DNA of 42,907 nucleotides, taken from the NCBI GenBank assembly GCA_023418315.1, contig JAEZZY010000064.1, forward strand, positions 1 through 42,907. Direction: 5' to 3'. Origin of the DNA: Bacteroidota bacterium (lineage in GTDB: Bacteria; Bacteroidota; Bacteroidia; Chitinophagales; Chitinophagaceae). This document shows, in pieces, positions 1 through 8,147 of the stretch (the stretch's first letter is position 1; each line of letters begins with the position of its first letter). A program made the translations under genes and the position numbers. Below the pieces are notes generated by a model, which was not told the DNA's origin, did not search any database, and saw nothing but the letters and a program-made list of their open reading frames with translations.

Positions 1-335
1 ATTGAAAAGTGGAAAACGCCCCAACGCACAAATCAACGCTGCGTTTCCCACTTTCCAACAGGATAATAGTAGTAATAGTGATTGGAAATCTTTAGTTTTA
101 AACGTTACTAATTAGGGAGAGCTTTCAAAGCGATATAACGGGCTCTACAAAAACATTTGAATGGAATACAAAGGATAATGACTTTGTCCCAGTAGTATAT
201 CTAAAAGGGAGAGTAAGTAAAACTAATATTGATGGGACACCTGATTTTGACGAGCTAAAACAATATTGTGCAACCATTTTCAAAGATGAAATTTTACCCG
301 AAATAAGACCAGATTTATATGTCACTAAGGCTTAA
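1..335 (+). pseudogene. Broken 3' end of an unrecognised gene
   Basis: Two open stretches in different frames lie end to end. One frame is open from the window edge to a TAG at 113-115, and a second is open from 102 to a TAA at 333-335. The second stretch reads as ordinary protein (for example FVPVVYLKGRVSK and CATIFKDEILPEIRPDLY) but contains no ATG, GTG or TTG start. The simplest reading is one coding region shifted by an indel between about 102 and 113. Its last codons overlap the start of the next gene by 17 bases, as in translationally coupled genes, so it may once have been the first gene of the accessory set. The family is not recognised. Alternatively the first frame is chance and only a 5'-truncated remnant is present. 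Confidence 0.4.
21..30 (+). repeat. Left copy of direct repeat around accessory segment
   Basis: CCAACGCACA here recurs in the same orientation at 2013-2022, and the match extends imperfectly for four more bases. The two copies bracket the AT-rich gene pair. This copy also begins a short inverted repeat, AACGCA (23-28) with TGCGTT (40-45). It may mark an insertion or cassette boundary, but a ten-base match can arise by chance. Confidence 0.35.
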
Positions 336-948
336 TAAATATCTAAAAATTCTTAGAAAAGAAGCAAGCCGTTTTGAACGGACAGACATCAATAACAAGG
401 TTGATGAAAGTTTTCGTGCAAAATATTCAGTGAAAATCACGTTTGCAATTATATCTATAGGTTTGGTTTTATTATTAAAAAACGGGTTCAGCGAAAGCTT
501 TGTTTCTTATGTTTCATCTGTACTCTCAATATTAGTAGGGCTTTTTATAACTGCACTTATTTTCAGCTTTGACAAGTTTTATGAACCAAGCAATGAAGAA
601 AATCCAAATTCAAGAATAAAACTTTGGGAAACACAAGCCCATAACTACGCAAAGAAGTTTGCTTACATCACAAGCTACACGATTGTACTTAGCATTTTTA
701 CACTTGTTTTATTAGCGGTAAGTGCATTATTTGAAAAATCAACACAACTTAACGTATTCAATTTATCATTTTGCTTTGAGTGTGCAAAAAACATTGAATG
801 CAATGCTTTTAAACTATTTAGCATAGCCATTTTTGTAATAATTCAGCGATTTTTAGTTTTATATTGGTTGTTAAAAATAATGTACAATACTCTTTTTATA
901 GTAAGTAGTATGGTACAGTATATGACAACAAAAATTGATAGAAAATAA
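319..948 (+). CDS. Four-helix integral membrane protein, unknown function
   Basis: A 209-residue protein with about four hydrophobic segments, near residues 36-54, 64-87, 116-138 and 163-195, and charged ends. The first 35 residues are lysine/arginine rich and probably cytoplasmic. No enzymatic motif is seen and the family is not recognised. The gene overlaps the following nucleoid-associated-protein homologue by one base (the final A of TAA is the A of ATG), so the two are surely co-translated and probably act together. The segment is far poorer in GC than the housekeeping genes to its right, which points to recent acquisition. A membrane partner for a DNA-binding protein would fit an anti-phage or chromosome-anchoring role, but that is inference only. 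Confidence 0.8.
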   Translation: MSLRLNKYLKILRKEASRFERTDINNKVDESFRAKYSVKITFAIISIGLVLLLKNGFSESFVSYVSSVLSILVGLFITALIFSFDKFYEPSNEENPNSRIKLWETQAHNYAKKFAYITSYTIVLSIFTLVLLAVSALFEKSTQLNVFNLSFCFECAKNIECNAFKLFSIAIFVIIQRFLVLYWLLKIMYNTLFIVSSMVQYMTTKIDRK

Positions 949-1973
949 TGATACAAATAGAAGAAGCAGTAATCAGAAAGTTAATTCTTCATAGGGTTAC
1001 AAACGAAGAAGATAAAGCAATTATAAGTGAAGATTTATTTGATTATTCAAACGAAGATGAAGAGAATACACTTAAAAAGGTTTTTCTAAAACCTTTTGTA
1101 TCTTATTCCCAAACTTTTGAATTTAATCACGAAATTGATTTAAGCTATAATGTATTATTTAGCCTATCTAAAAATATTTATGAGGGGAATGATTTTGTTG
1201 AGCAATCGGGAAACATTGCACAACATCTTATTTCATCATCAAAACACCATAACATAAAAGACGGAGATTTATTTGTGGTAAAGTTTGATGATATAAAGTT
1301 AAACAACAAGTATTACGAAGGATTAGGGATTTACAAATTTGAAGATAAAGACAGTTTTATTGAAACAACTATAAGCAACAAAAAAATTGATTTTTCTTTC
1401 AGAAAAGGTATTGGAAATAAAAAGCCTGACAAGGCTTGTTTTATTCTTTTCACAGAAGAACCATATACTATTTTAATCATTGACAGCAACACAAATGAAA
1501 CAGATTATTGGCAAAATGATTTTATCAATCACAAGTCCAAAAATGACAATGTAAACAGCACAAATAATTTTTTAACATTAACTAAAAACTTCATTACTCA
1601 ACAAATTCCGACAGACTTTGAAGTAACCAAAGCCGACCAAATTGATTTCCTTAATCGTTCAGTTGACTATTTTAAAACACACGAAAACTTTGATAAACAG
1701 GAATTTGAAAAAGAAGTTTTTGGCGATAAGAATGTTATTAAATCATTTCAACAGTTTGACGAAACTTACCGACAAGAAAACGAAGTTGAATTAGCAGACA
1801 ACTTTGAAATATCGGCACAAGCCGTAAAAAAACAAGCAAGAGTTTTTAAAAGCGTTTTAAAGTTGGACAGGAATTTCCATATATACATACACGGAAACAG
1901 AGAGCTTATTGAGCAAGGTGTTGATGAAAAAGGTCGTAAGTTTTATAAGATTTACTATGAAGAGGAAAATTAG
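948..1973 (+). CDS. Nucleoid-associated protein homologue (NdpA/YejK type)
   Basis: A 341-residue protein resembling the 37-kDa nucleoid-associated family (NdpA/YejK). The recognisable parts are the N-terminal EEAVIRKLILHRV segment, a middle stretch on ligand or fibre contacts (GDLFVVKFDDI), and the C-terminal block FKSVLKLDRNFHIYIHG followed by a lysine-rich tail, which is strongly conserved in Bacteroidota members. Length is normal for the family. Family members bind the bacterial nucleoid, but their precise job is poorly known, and in Bacteroidota they often sit in variable regions. Here the gene is the second of an overlapping pair with a membrane protein, in a sharply AT-rich segment (14 G/C in the 60 bases from 1081). 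An accessory, possibly defence-related, role is inferred from context, not shown. Confidence 0.8.
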   Translation: MIQIEEAVIRKLILHRVTNEEDKAIISEDLFDYSNEDEENTLKKVFLKPFVSYSQTFEFNHEIDLSYNVLFSLSKNIYEGNDFVEQSGNIAQHLISSSKHHNIKDGDLFVVKFDDIKLNNKYYEGLGIYKFEDKDSFIETTISNKKIDFSFRKGIGNKKPDKACFILFTEEPYTILIIDSNTNETDYWQNDFINHKSKNDNVNSTNNFLTLTKNFITQQIPTDFEVTKADQIDFLNRSVDYFKTHENFDKQEFEKEVFGDKNVIKSFQQFDETYRQENEVELADNFEISAQAVKKQARVFKSVLKLDRNFHIYIHGNRELIEQGVDEKGRKFYKIYYEEEN

Positions 1974-2012
1974 CCAGCCCACAGGCCTAAGCACATTTGC
2001 AATTCGCACAAG

Positions 2013-2022
2013 CCAACGCACA
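2013..2022 (+). repeat. Right copy of direct repeat around accessory segment
   Basis: Second CCAACGCACA, 40 bases after the stop of the NdpA-like gene. A further shared word, GAGCTTTCA, follows each copy in the same order (119-127 and 2041-2049), at different spacing. Beyond this point composition returns to that of the chromosome. Confidence 0.35.
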
Positions 2023-2192
2023 GACCCAAAAATCACAAAAGAGCTTTCACCTTTACCACCCGAAGGAAAAATTGGTTTTTAAAATCCCTTCCCTATAAAA
2101 ATTTTAAAACAACCGACCTACAACCACAAAAGCGGTTGAGTGGCAAAAGCATATTTCGCAGTTTTCCCAAGCATTATACGTCCTTCATTTAA

Positions 2193-2200
2193 TACCTTTG
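2193..2200 (+). promoter_or_regulatory. Promoter -7 box of fumC
   Basis: TACCTTTG fits the Bacteroidota TAnnTTTG consensus exactly and lies 47 bases before the fumC ATG, followed by a typical A-rich leader. No clear TTTG -33 element is present at the usual distance. The rest of 1974-2247 contains no gene that I can support. Confidence 0.6.
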
Positions 2201-2247
2201 CGCCGTCAAGTAAAAAAATCATTATTAAAAATCTAAAAAAATAAAAC

Positions 2248-3648
2248 ATGGATTACAGAATAGAAAAAGACACGATGGGGGAAGTGCAGGTGCCTAAAGA
2301 AGCGTATTATGGCGCGCAGACACAGCGTTCGATTGATAATTTCAAGATTGCGCAGGATATTAATAAAATGCCTAAGGAAATCATCAAAGCATTTGCCTAC
2401 CTGAAAAAAGCAGCGGCGCTTACGAATAATGAACTCGGTGTATTGCCCGATGAAAAAGCGAAGTTGATAGGCAAGGTGTGCGATGAGATCCTGGAAGGCA
2501 AACTGGACAATCAGTTTCCGCTCGTAGTATGGCAAACAGGCTCCGGCACGCAAAGCAATATGAACTGCAATGAGGTGATTGCCTACCGGGCACATGTGAT
2601 CAACGGAGGCGTGCTTACGGATAAAGATAAATTTGTGCATCCCAATGATGATGTAAATAAATCGCAGTCGTCTAACGATACTTTCCCTACGGCAATGCAC
2701 ATAGCAGCGTATAAGATGCTTATAGATGTTACCATCCCCGGCATTCAAAAACTACGTGATACGCTGGATGCGAAGGCGAAACAATTCATGCATGTAGTGA
2801 AGATTGGTCGCACGCATTTTATGGATGCTACGCCGCTAACGGTAGGGCAGGAGCTGAGTGGTTATGTATCACAACTGGATCATGGATTGAAAGCCATTCG
2901 GCATACGTTAGCTCATCTTAGCGAACTGGCGCTGGGTGGCACGGCTGTAGGCACCGGCATCAACACACCCAAAGGGTATGCGGAAAAAGTAGCCGCTAAA
3001 ATAGCTGAGCTTACAGGGCTACCCTTCATCACCGCCGAAAATAAATTTGAGAGCCTTGCCGCGCATGATGCCATTGTGGAAGCACACGGCGCTTTGAAAA
3101 CAGTAGCGGTAAGCTTGATGAAAATCGCCAATGATATTCGTATGCTGAGCTCCGGTCCGCGGTCAGGCATAGGTGAGTTGTTCATCCCCGATAATGAACC
3201 AGGCTCTTCCATTATGCCGGGTAAAGTGAACCCTACGCAGTGTGAAGCGCTTACGATGATTGCCGCACAAGTGATGGGTAATGATGTAACGATCGGTATC
3301 GGCGGGGCTACGGGGCATTTTGAGCTGAATGTATTCAAGCCGGTAATGATTGCCAACTTCCTGCATAGCGCTCGTCTCATAGGCGATGGCTGTGTAAGCT
3401 TTAATGATAAATGTGCCGTAGGCATTGAACCGATAGAAGCCAATATCAAAAAACATGTGGACAATTCACTGATGCTGGTAACTGCGTTGAATACAAAAAT
3501 TGGATATTATAAAGCAGCTGAAATAGCGCAGACTGCCCATAAAGAAGGCACTACGCTGAAAGAAATGGCAGTGAAACTGGGCTATGTAACGCCTGAGCAA
3601 TTTGACGAATGGGTAAGACCGGAAGATATGGTAGGAGCGCTGAAGTAA
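2248..3648 (+). CDS. fumC: Class II fumarate hydratase
   Basis: Reversible hydration of fumarate to L-malate in the TCA cycle; cytoplasmic homotetramer. At 466 residues it has the normal class II length. Signature blocks are present: TGSGTQSNMNCNEV near residue 96, the SSNDTFPTAMHIAA region, GRTHFMDATPLTVGQE, and the fumarase/aspartase signature GSSIMPGKVNP near residue 318, which contains the mobile loop with the catalytic serine. The GSGT and TQSNMN segments favour fumarase over aspartate ammonia-lyase. It stands alone, with its own -7 box upstream and a strong hairpin terminator downstream, facing a convergent gene. Composition is chromosomal, in contrast to the AT-rich pair before it. Confidence 0.97.
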   Translation: MDYRIEKDTMGEVQVPKEAYYGAQTQRSIDNFKIAQDINKMPKEIIKAFAYLKKAAALTNNELGVLPDEKAKLIGKVCDEILEGKLDNQFPLVVWQTGSGTQSNMNCNEVIAYRAHVINGGVLTDKDKFVHPNDDVNKSQSSNDTFPTAMHIAAYKMLIDVTIPGIQKLRDTLDAKAKQFMHVVKIGRTHFMDATPLTVGQELSGYVSQLDHGLKAIRHTLAHLSELALGGTAVGTGINTPKGYAEKVAAKIAELTGLPFITAENKFESLAAHDAIVEAHGALKTVAVSLMKIANDIRMLSSGPRSGIGELFIPDNEPGSSIMPGKVNPTQCEALTMIAAQVMGNDVTIGIGGATGHFELNVFKPVMIANFLHSARLIGDGCVSFNDKCAVGIEPIEANIKKHVDNSLMLVTALNTKIGYYKAAEIAQTAHKEGTTLKEMAVKLGYVTPEQFDEWVRPEDMVGALK

Positions 3649-3689
3649 GCGAAAAAATACAACGATAAATTACGCTGAACGTATAAACC

Positions 3690-3726
3690 AGGTCGGGTGC
3701 TGAAACAGTGCCCGATCTGTTTTTTA
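3690..3726. terminator. Bidirectional terminator between fumC and pabC-like gene
   Basis: A 13-pair stem (AGGTCGGGTGCTG with CAGTGCCCGATCT, three G-U pairs) closes on an AAA loop and is followed by six T residues. It serves fumC, and its end overlaps the stop codon of the convergent aminotransferase gene. Confidence 0.85.
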
Positions 3727-4551
3727 AAACAATCGATTATACAATTCTCTGGTAAATGAATGGCTGTAAACAGAGCCTGCGATCTCGTTCACCCATTTCA
3801 TTCTTCTTATAGCATTCGTAAGAACTACTTCATCGGCTTGATGAAGCTCTTTTTGTGTGAGGGGAGTTTCTTGTACCGGCATTCCCACCCTGGCACATTC
3901 TGTCAGTAAATGCCGGCGCATCACTCCGGCTATGCACCCTTCTGAAACTGGTGTGGTATAAAACTGTTGGTCCTTTACCCAAAAGATATTTGCGATGGCG
4001 CTTTCTATAATACGGTGCTGAGGATTTAAGATTAATGCGTCATCCCAGCCATGGGCTATAGCTTGCTGTGCAGCTATGGCATAGGGTAAGGCAGCGCAGG
4101 TTTTTAACCCCGAAAAAGCATCGGCAGGTTTATACAGGTTTTGTGCGATACCGCAGATCCATCCTTGCTCATTCCATAGGGTTGTTTCTATTTCCAGGGA
4201 AAAACATTCGATTAAAAAACCGGGGAGCGTTTCTTCTTTCATAAATAGATGCTCCTTATCCGTAAATACTTGCAAACGCAGCCTGCATAGCTTTTCCAGT
4301 CCATTTTTACGAAGGGTTTTTCTGATTTCTTCCTGCAAATACACAGGGGTAAAATGAGCGGGTATAGTGAATGCCAGTTGGCGCATGCCTTCAAACAATC
4401 GCTCCCAATGATAACTGTCAAGCAGCACTTGCCCTTCCTGCACCAGCATGGTTTCAAACAAACCGAATCCGTAGCGTAGCACGCTGTTGGATGATTTTAT
4501 GACTAAAGCATCGGCGGGGAGGAGATTTCCGTTGAGATTGGCGAAACGCAT
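3724..4551 (-). CDS. Class IV aminotransferase, PabC-like
   Basis: A 275-residue fold-type IV PLP enzyme. The Schiff-base lysine is K150 in FSGLKTCAALPYA, and E183 in RIIESAIANIFWV is the conserved glutamate that contacts the PLP pyridine nitrogen. The motifs LRYGFGLFETM near residue 25 and GCIAGVMRRHL near residue 210 are typical. The family includes 4-amino-4-deoxychorismate lyase (PabC, folate synthesis), D-amino acid transaminase and branched-chain aminotransferase. The short length and isolated position favour PabC, but the sequence alone does not settle the substrate. It is transcribed divergently from the lpxD-like gene with a 67-base gap and converges on fumC. Confidence 0.85.
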   Translation of the reverse strand: MRFANLNGNLLPADALVIKSSNSVLRYGFGLFETMLVQEGQVLLDSYHWERLFEGMRQLAFTIPAHFTPVYLQEEIRKTLRKNGLEKLCRLRLQVFTDKEHLFMKEETLPGFLIECFSLEIETTLWNEQGWICGIAQNLYKPADAFSGLKTCAALPYAIAAQQAIAHGWDDALILNPQHRIIESAIANIFWVKDQQFYTTPVSEGCIAGVMRRHLLTECARVGMPVQETPLTQKELHQADEVVLTNAIRRMKWVNEIAGSVYSHSFTRELYNRLF

Positions 4552-4594
4552 GGCAGTTCAAGGTATAAAATTCTTGGATCTTCTTTCTTCGGCT

Positions 4595-4602
4595 TATTTT
4601 TG
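4595..4602 (+). promoter_or_regulatory. Promoter -7 box of lpxD-like gene
   Basis: TATTTTTG matches TAnnTTTG exactly and sits 16 bases before the ATG at 4619. This supports that start over the in-frame upstream ATG at 4487, which would lie inside the divergent aminotransferase gene. Confidence 0.6.
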
Positions 4603-4618
4603 GAAAAACTTTCCACCC

Positions 4619-5572
4619 ATGAAATTACCACAACCTGTTTCCGTAACATGGATGGCTGCATTTACAGGCGCCGTTCTTAAAGGAGATGAAACCCAGATGG
4701 CTACGGGGCTTAACGAAATTCATAAAGTGGAAACGGGCGATGTATCCTTTGTGGATTTTGAAAAATATTATGCTAAATGTCTGCAATCGGCGGCTACCGT
4801 GATTCTTATCAACAAAGAAGTGGATTGCCCTCCGGGAAAAACTCTGTTGATTTGTGAGGATCCTTTTAGTGCCTACGTAAAACTAATCCTACATTTCCGT
4901 CCTTTTGAAACAGCATCGAAGATAATCAGCGATACGGCTGTTATAGGCGAAGGTACGCAGATACAACCCGGCGCATTCATTGGCAATCATGTGAAAATCG
5001 GTAAGAATTGCCTTATTCATGCCAATGTTTGCCTCTATGATTTTACCGAAATAGGCGATAATGTCATTATTCATTCGGGAGCCGTCCTCGGTGCGGATGC
5101 GTTTTATTTTAAAAGAAGAAAAGAACGCGAAGCACAATACGATAAGCTGGAAAGCTGCGGTCGGGTGGTGGTGCATAACAATGTAGAGATAGGCGCCGGC
5201 TGCACTATAGACAAAGGTGTGAGTGGCGATACCATCATCGGCTTGGGTACGAAGCTGGATAATCAGGTGCATGTGGGGCATGGGGTAGTGATTGGAAAAA
5301 ACTGCCTTATAGCCGCTCAAGTAGGTATTGCCGGAAAAACGATTATAGAAGATGAAGTAATCCTATGGGGGCAGGTAGGAGTGAATAAAGATCTTACGAT
5401 AGGGAAAGGGGCCGTAGTGTATGCGCAAAGCGGTGTGCCTGCCAGCGTGGAAGGCGGCAAGGTTTATTTCGGCAGTCCGGTGGAAGAAGCCAAAATCAAA
5501 ATGAAAGAACTCTACTGGGTAAAACGTATTCCTGAAATATGGGAAAAACTGACTGCTCCTAAAAAAGGTTGA
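4619..5572 (+). CDS. LpxD-like UDP-3-O-acylglucosamine N-acyltransferase
   Basis: A left-handed beta-helix acyltransferase of 317 residues. After a roughly 95-residue N-terminal domain, hexapeptide repeats run from about residue 100 to 290 (for example IGEGTQIQPGAFIGNHVKIG). The LDNQVHVGHGVVIGKN segment carries the probable catalytic histidine, H221, and is followed by the family block AAQVGIAGKTII. LpxD adds the amide-linked hydroxyacyl chain during lipid A synthesis on the inner face of the membrane, using acyl-ACP. The start at 4619 leaves room for a divergent promoter. Many Bacteroidota carry more than one LpxD paralogue and no other lpx gene is adjacent, so this may be a second copy with a different acyl preference. 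Confidence 0.87.
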   Translation: MKLPQPVSVTWMAAFTGAVLKGDETQMATGLNEIHKVETGDVSFVDFEKYYAKCLQSAATVILINKEVDCPPGKTLLICEDPFSAYVKLILHFRPFETASKIISDTAVIGEGTQIQPGAFIGNHVKIGKNCLIHANVCLYDFTEIGDNVIIHSGAVLGADAFYFKRRKEREAQYDKLESCGRVVVHNNVEIGAGCTIDKGVSGDTIIGLGTKLDNQVHVGHGVVIGKNCLIAAQVGIAGKTIIEDEVILWGQVGVNKDLTIGKGAVVYAQSGVPASVEGGKVYFGSPVEEAKIKMKELYWVKRIPEIWEKLTAPKKG

Positions 5573-5644
5573 TGTTATTTTATTACCCGCCGTAGCCGTT
5601 TAATGCTGCATGAAAATATCAGGATTGTTGTTTCAATAGAGATG

Positions 5645-6490
5645 TTAGCTGTAAAGGATTTCCGTAGGAGCTTGCGATAACACACCCGTCCGCACCGCTT
5701 CTTCAAACAGTTTCTTTACGGCATTTTCTCCATCTCTGCCTAAGTCGGTGGTAGAATCATTCACATACAATTCGATATGCTGGCGCATGACCGCCTCTTC
5801 CATTTCTTGGGCATTTTCGGTAACGAAGGGAGCTAATTGAGGATAGTGTTTCCAAGCATAAAGCAGGCTTTTTTTTATCAGGGCATCTACCTGCGCAATG
5901 CGTTCTATAGGGAAACTGCGCTTCATCACAATACCGCCGAGAGGGATGGGTGCTTGATGGGTCTGCTCCCACCAATCGCCGAGGTCGCTCAGTTTTTTCA
6001 GCCCTTTTTGCCTATAGGTAAACCGGTTTTCATGAATGATTAATCCGGCATCATAGTCGCCGCTTAGCACCGCATTTTCTATTTCATGAAATACAAGTTC
6101 GGTCTTGTTTCTGGCATCGGGAAAGGCTAAGGACAACAACAGATGAGCTGTGGTATTAAAGCCGGGAATACAGATTTTTTTCTGCTTTAGCCATTCGCTT
6201 AAATGCGCTTCATCCACTTCTTCTCTACTAATCAATAAAGGTCCTACGCCCTTGCCCAAAGCGCTGCCGCTCCGCAAAAGTGCATACTGCGTTACGGCTT
6301 TCAGAAAGGCATTATAGCTAAGCTTGGTAATGTCTAATTTTCCCTCTTCCGCCCATTTATTCAGTGTCTCCACATCTTCCATTACATAGTCGAAGGCAAG
6401 ACCGCCGGTGTCTATTTTTTTATGCACCATAGCATCGAAGATGAAGGTGTCATTGGGGCAGGGACTAAAACCGAGTGTAAGCTTTTCCAT
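5645..6490 (-). CDS. mqnD: 1,4-dihydroxy-6-naphthoate synthase
   Basis: Last characteristic step of the futalosine menaquinone route: converts cyclic dehypoxanthine futalosine to 1,4-dihydroxy-6-naphthoate. The 281-residue protein has the periplasmic-binding-protein-like fold and family motifs LGFSPCPNDTFIFDAM at the N terminus, ALGKGVGPLLIS, AGLIIHENRFTY and PIPLGGIVM. Length is normal. It is the last gene of a leftward operon with clpX and a 58-codon gene (gaps of 28 and 38 bases). Its presence shows that respiration relies on menaquinone made by the Mqn rather than the Men pathway. Confidence 0.93.
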   Translation of the reverse strand: MEKLTLGFSPCPNDTFIFDAMVHKKIDTGGLAFDYVMEDVETLNKWAEEGKLDITKLSYNAFLKAVTQYALLRSGSALGKGVGPLLISREEVDEAHLSEWLKQKKICIPGFNTTAHLLLSLAFPDARNKTELVFHEIENAVLSGDYDAGLIIHENRFTYRQKGLKKLSDLGDWWEQTHQAPIPLGGIVMKRSFPIERIAQVDALIKKSLLYAWKHYPQLAPFVTENAQEMEEAVMRQHIELYVNDSTTDLGRDGENAVKKLFEEAVRTGVLSQAPTEILYS

Positions 6491-6528
6491 GAGTGTATGC
6501 TCCGGGAATTTTTTTCCGCGAAGGGAAT

Positions 6529-6705
6529 TTATTCTCCGATTTTATCTTCTGGTTGTTGCTGCTGGCTCAGGAAGTTATCCACCATTCCCTGCATCATAGG
6601 CGGCAGTTGCGATTGGATATAGTCTTTGATTACTTGTATGGATTTTTCCGCCTGGTCTTTGGTGAGCTCGGCTTTTTCTATGAGTTGATGGATGAGGTCT
6701 TGCAT
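6529..6705 (-). CDS. Small helical protein between clpX and mqnD
   Basis: A 58-residue protein, mostly charged helix (QDLIHQLIEKAELTKDQAEK) followed by a short proline/methionine stretch and a glutamine run near the C terminus. The longer in-frame extension to 6786 would overlap clpX, so the ATG at 6705 is preferred. It sits between clpX and mqnD with small gaps and is likely co-transcribed. Helical spacing resembles small Bacteroidota proteins annotated as hypothetical. Function is unknown. Confidence 0.72.
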   Translation of the reverse strand: MQDLIHQLIEKAELTKDQAEKSIQVIKDYIQSQLPPMMQGMVDNFLSQQQQPEDKIGE

Positions 6706-6733
6706 GATTCGTTTTTTGAAAGATGATAAAAAA

Positions 6734-7978
6734 TTAAGCCGCGGTGAGGTAATCCAGTTTGGAATGTTCCAGCATCTGCCGGGCATAGTCCAGTGTCAGA
6801 TGAAACTCGCCGGATTTATTTTCCTGCGAAGGAATATCAAACATGGCATCGGTAAGGATCATCTCACAAATCGCACGCAAGCCTCTGCCACCCAGTTTAT
6901 ATTGAATGGCTTTATCCACCATATAGTCCAGCGCTTCCTCCTCTACTTTGAGGTGGATGCCTTCGTATTCAAACAATTTAGCGTATTGTTTTATCAGCGC
7001 GTTTTTCGGTTCGGTAAGGATTTGTTTCAGTGCGCTTCTATCCAGTGGAGTGAGGTAGGTAACGATGGGCAGGCGACCCAGCAGCTCCGGTATTAGCCCG
7101 AAGGTGCGGAGGTCTTGCGCATTCACATATTGCAGCAGGTTGGCGCGGTCTATTTCTTTGGAGGCTTTAATGGCATTGTAGCCGATTGCCGCCGTTTGCA
7201 CCCTGCGGGAAATCATCTTGTCAATACCTTCAAAGGCACCACCGCAGATGAACAAGATATTTTGTGTATTCACTTTCACCATTTTTTGTTCGGGATGCTT
7301 ACGCCCGCCTTGCGGAGGCACCAGCACTTCGCTTCCTTCCAGGAGTTTCAGCATGGCTTGCTGCACGCCTTCGCCGCTTACATCGCGGGTGATGGAAGGA
7401 TTATCCGACTTGCGCCCCACCTTGTCAATCTCATCTATATAAACAATGCCCTTCTCTGCTGCCTCCACATCAAAATCGCAGGCTTGCAACAGCCGGGAAA
7501 GAATACTCTCCACATCTTCACCCACATAACCGGCTTCGGTAAATACGGTAGCATCTACAATGGCAAACGGTACTTGCAGCAGCCTGGCAATAGTCTTGGC
7601 AAGCAGTGTTTTCCCCGTTCCTGTTTCCCCTACCATTACAATGTTGGATTTTTCGATTTCCACATCATCGGCGGCGGGCATCATCAGACGTTTGTAATGG
7701 TTGTAGATGGCAACAGACAAAATCTTTTTCGCATCATTTTGCCCTATCACATACTGATCGAGGAATGCTTTTATTTCACGCGGTTTATAGAGCTTATGGT
7801 CTTTAAGATTTGAAGACGATTTTTTGGAAGACTTGGTTTCTCCCAAAGCTTCCTGTAACAGCAGGTTTGCATTTTCAATACACTGGTCGCAAATGTTTCC
7901 TTTAAGCCCGGTAAAAAGAATCGTTACCTCCGTTTCCGTCCGGTCGCAAAAAGAACATTTTTTCTCTGTTTTTGCCAT
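6734..7978 (-). CDS. clpX: ClpX, ATPase subunit of ClpXP protease
   Basis: AAA+ unfoldase that recognises, unfolds and feeds tagged substrates to ClpP. The 414-residue protein has the N-terminal zinc-binding domain (C8, C11, C30, C33), Walker A GETGTGKT at 117-124, pore loop GYVGEDVES, Walker B IVYIDEID, the SRR sensor region and the C-terminal small domain with the GGRGLRAI sensor-2 block. Length is normal. clpP is not adjacent, unlike in many other phyla. It is first in an operon read leftwards, with a consensus promoter box 22 bases upstream of its ATG. Confidence 0.97.
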   Translation of the reverse strand: MAKTEKKCSFCDRTETEVTILFTGLKGNICDQCIENANLLLQEALGETKSSKKSSSNLKDHKLYKPREIKAFLDQYVIGQNDAKKILSVAIYNHYKRLMMPAADDVEIEKSNIVMVGETGTGKTLLAKTIARLLQVPFAIVDATVFTEAGYVGEDVESILSRLLQACDFDVEAAEKGIVYIDEIDKVGRKSDNPSITRDVSGEGVQQAMLKLLEGSEVLVPPQGGRKHPEQKMVKVNTQNILFICGGAFEGIDKMISRRVQTAAIGYNAIKASKEIDRANLLQYVNAQDLRTFGLIPELLGRLPIVTYLTPLDRSALKQILTEPKNALIKQYAKLFEYEGIHLKVEEEALDYMVDKAIQYKLGGRGLRAICEMILTDAMFDIPSQENKSGEFHLTLDYARQMLEHSKLDYLTAA

Positions 7979-8000
7979 TTATAAAAATTCGTTTGGGTTG

Positions 8001-8008
8001 CAAAAGTA
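8001..8008 (-). promoter_or_regulatory. Promoter -7 box of clpX operon
   Basis: On the minus strand TACTTTTG matches TAnnTTTG exactly, followed by GCA, 22 bases ahead of the clpX ATG. Confidence 0.7.
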
Positions 8009-8147
8009 CGATGAAGAAACGGTACCGCGTAAAATGATTCTTTTATACCATAATAGATACGAAACCTCGCTTCTATAGGCAATTGCAGCAGCAGAAGCTG
8101 CCCTTCGCACGTTATCCATTTCAGAAAAATGCGCCGCTTATAGGGGC

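Noticed and set aside
4487..4618. Longer start for the lpxD-like gene
   Set aside because: It would lie inside the divergent aminotransferase gene and before the promoter box at 4595.
7115..7813. Long open frame antisense to clpX
   Set aside because: Its protein has no recognisable pattern and the opposite strand encodes intact ClpX.
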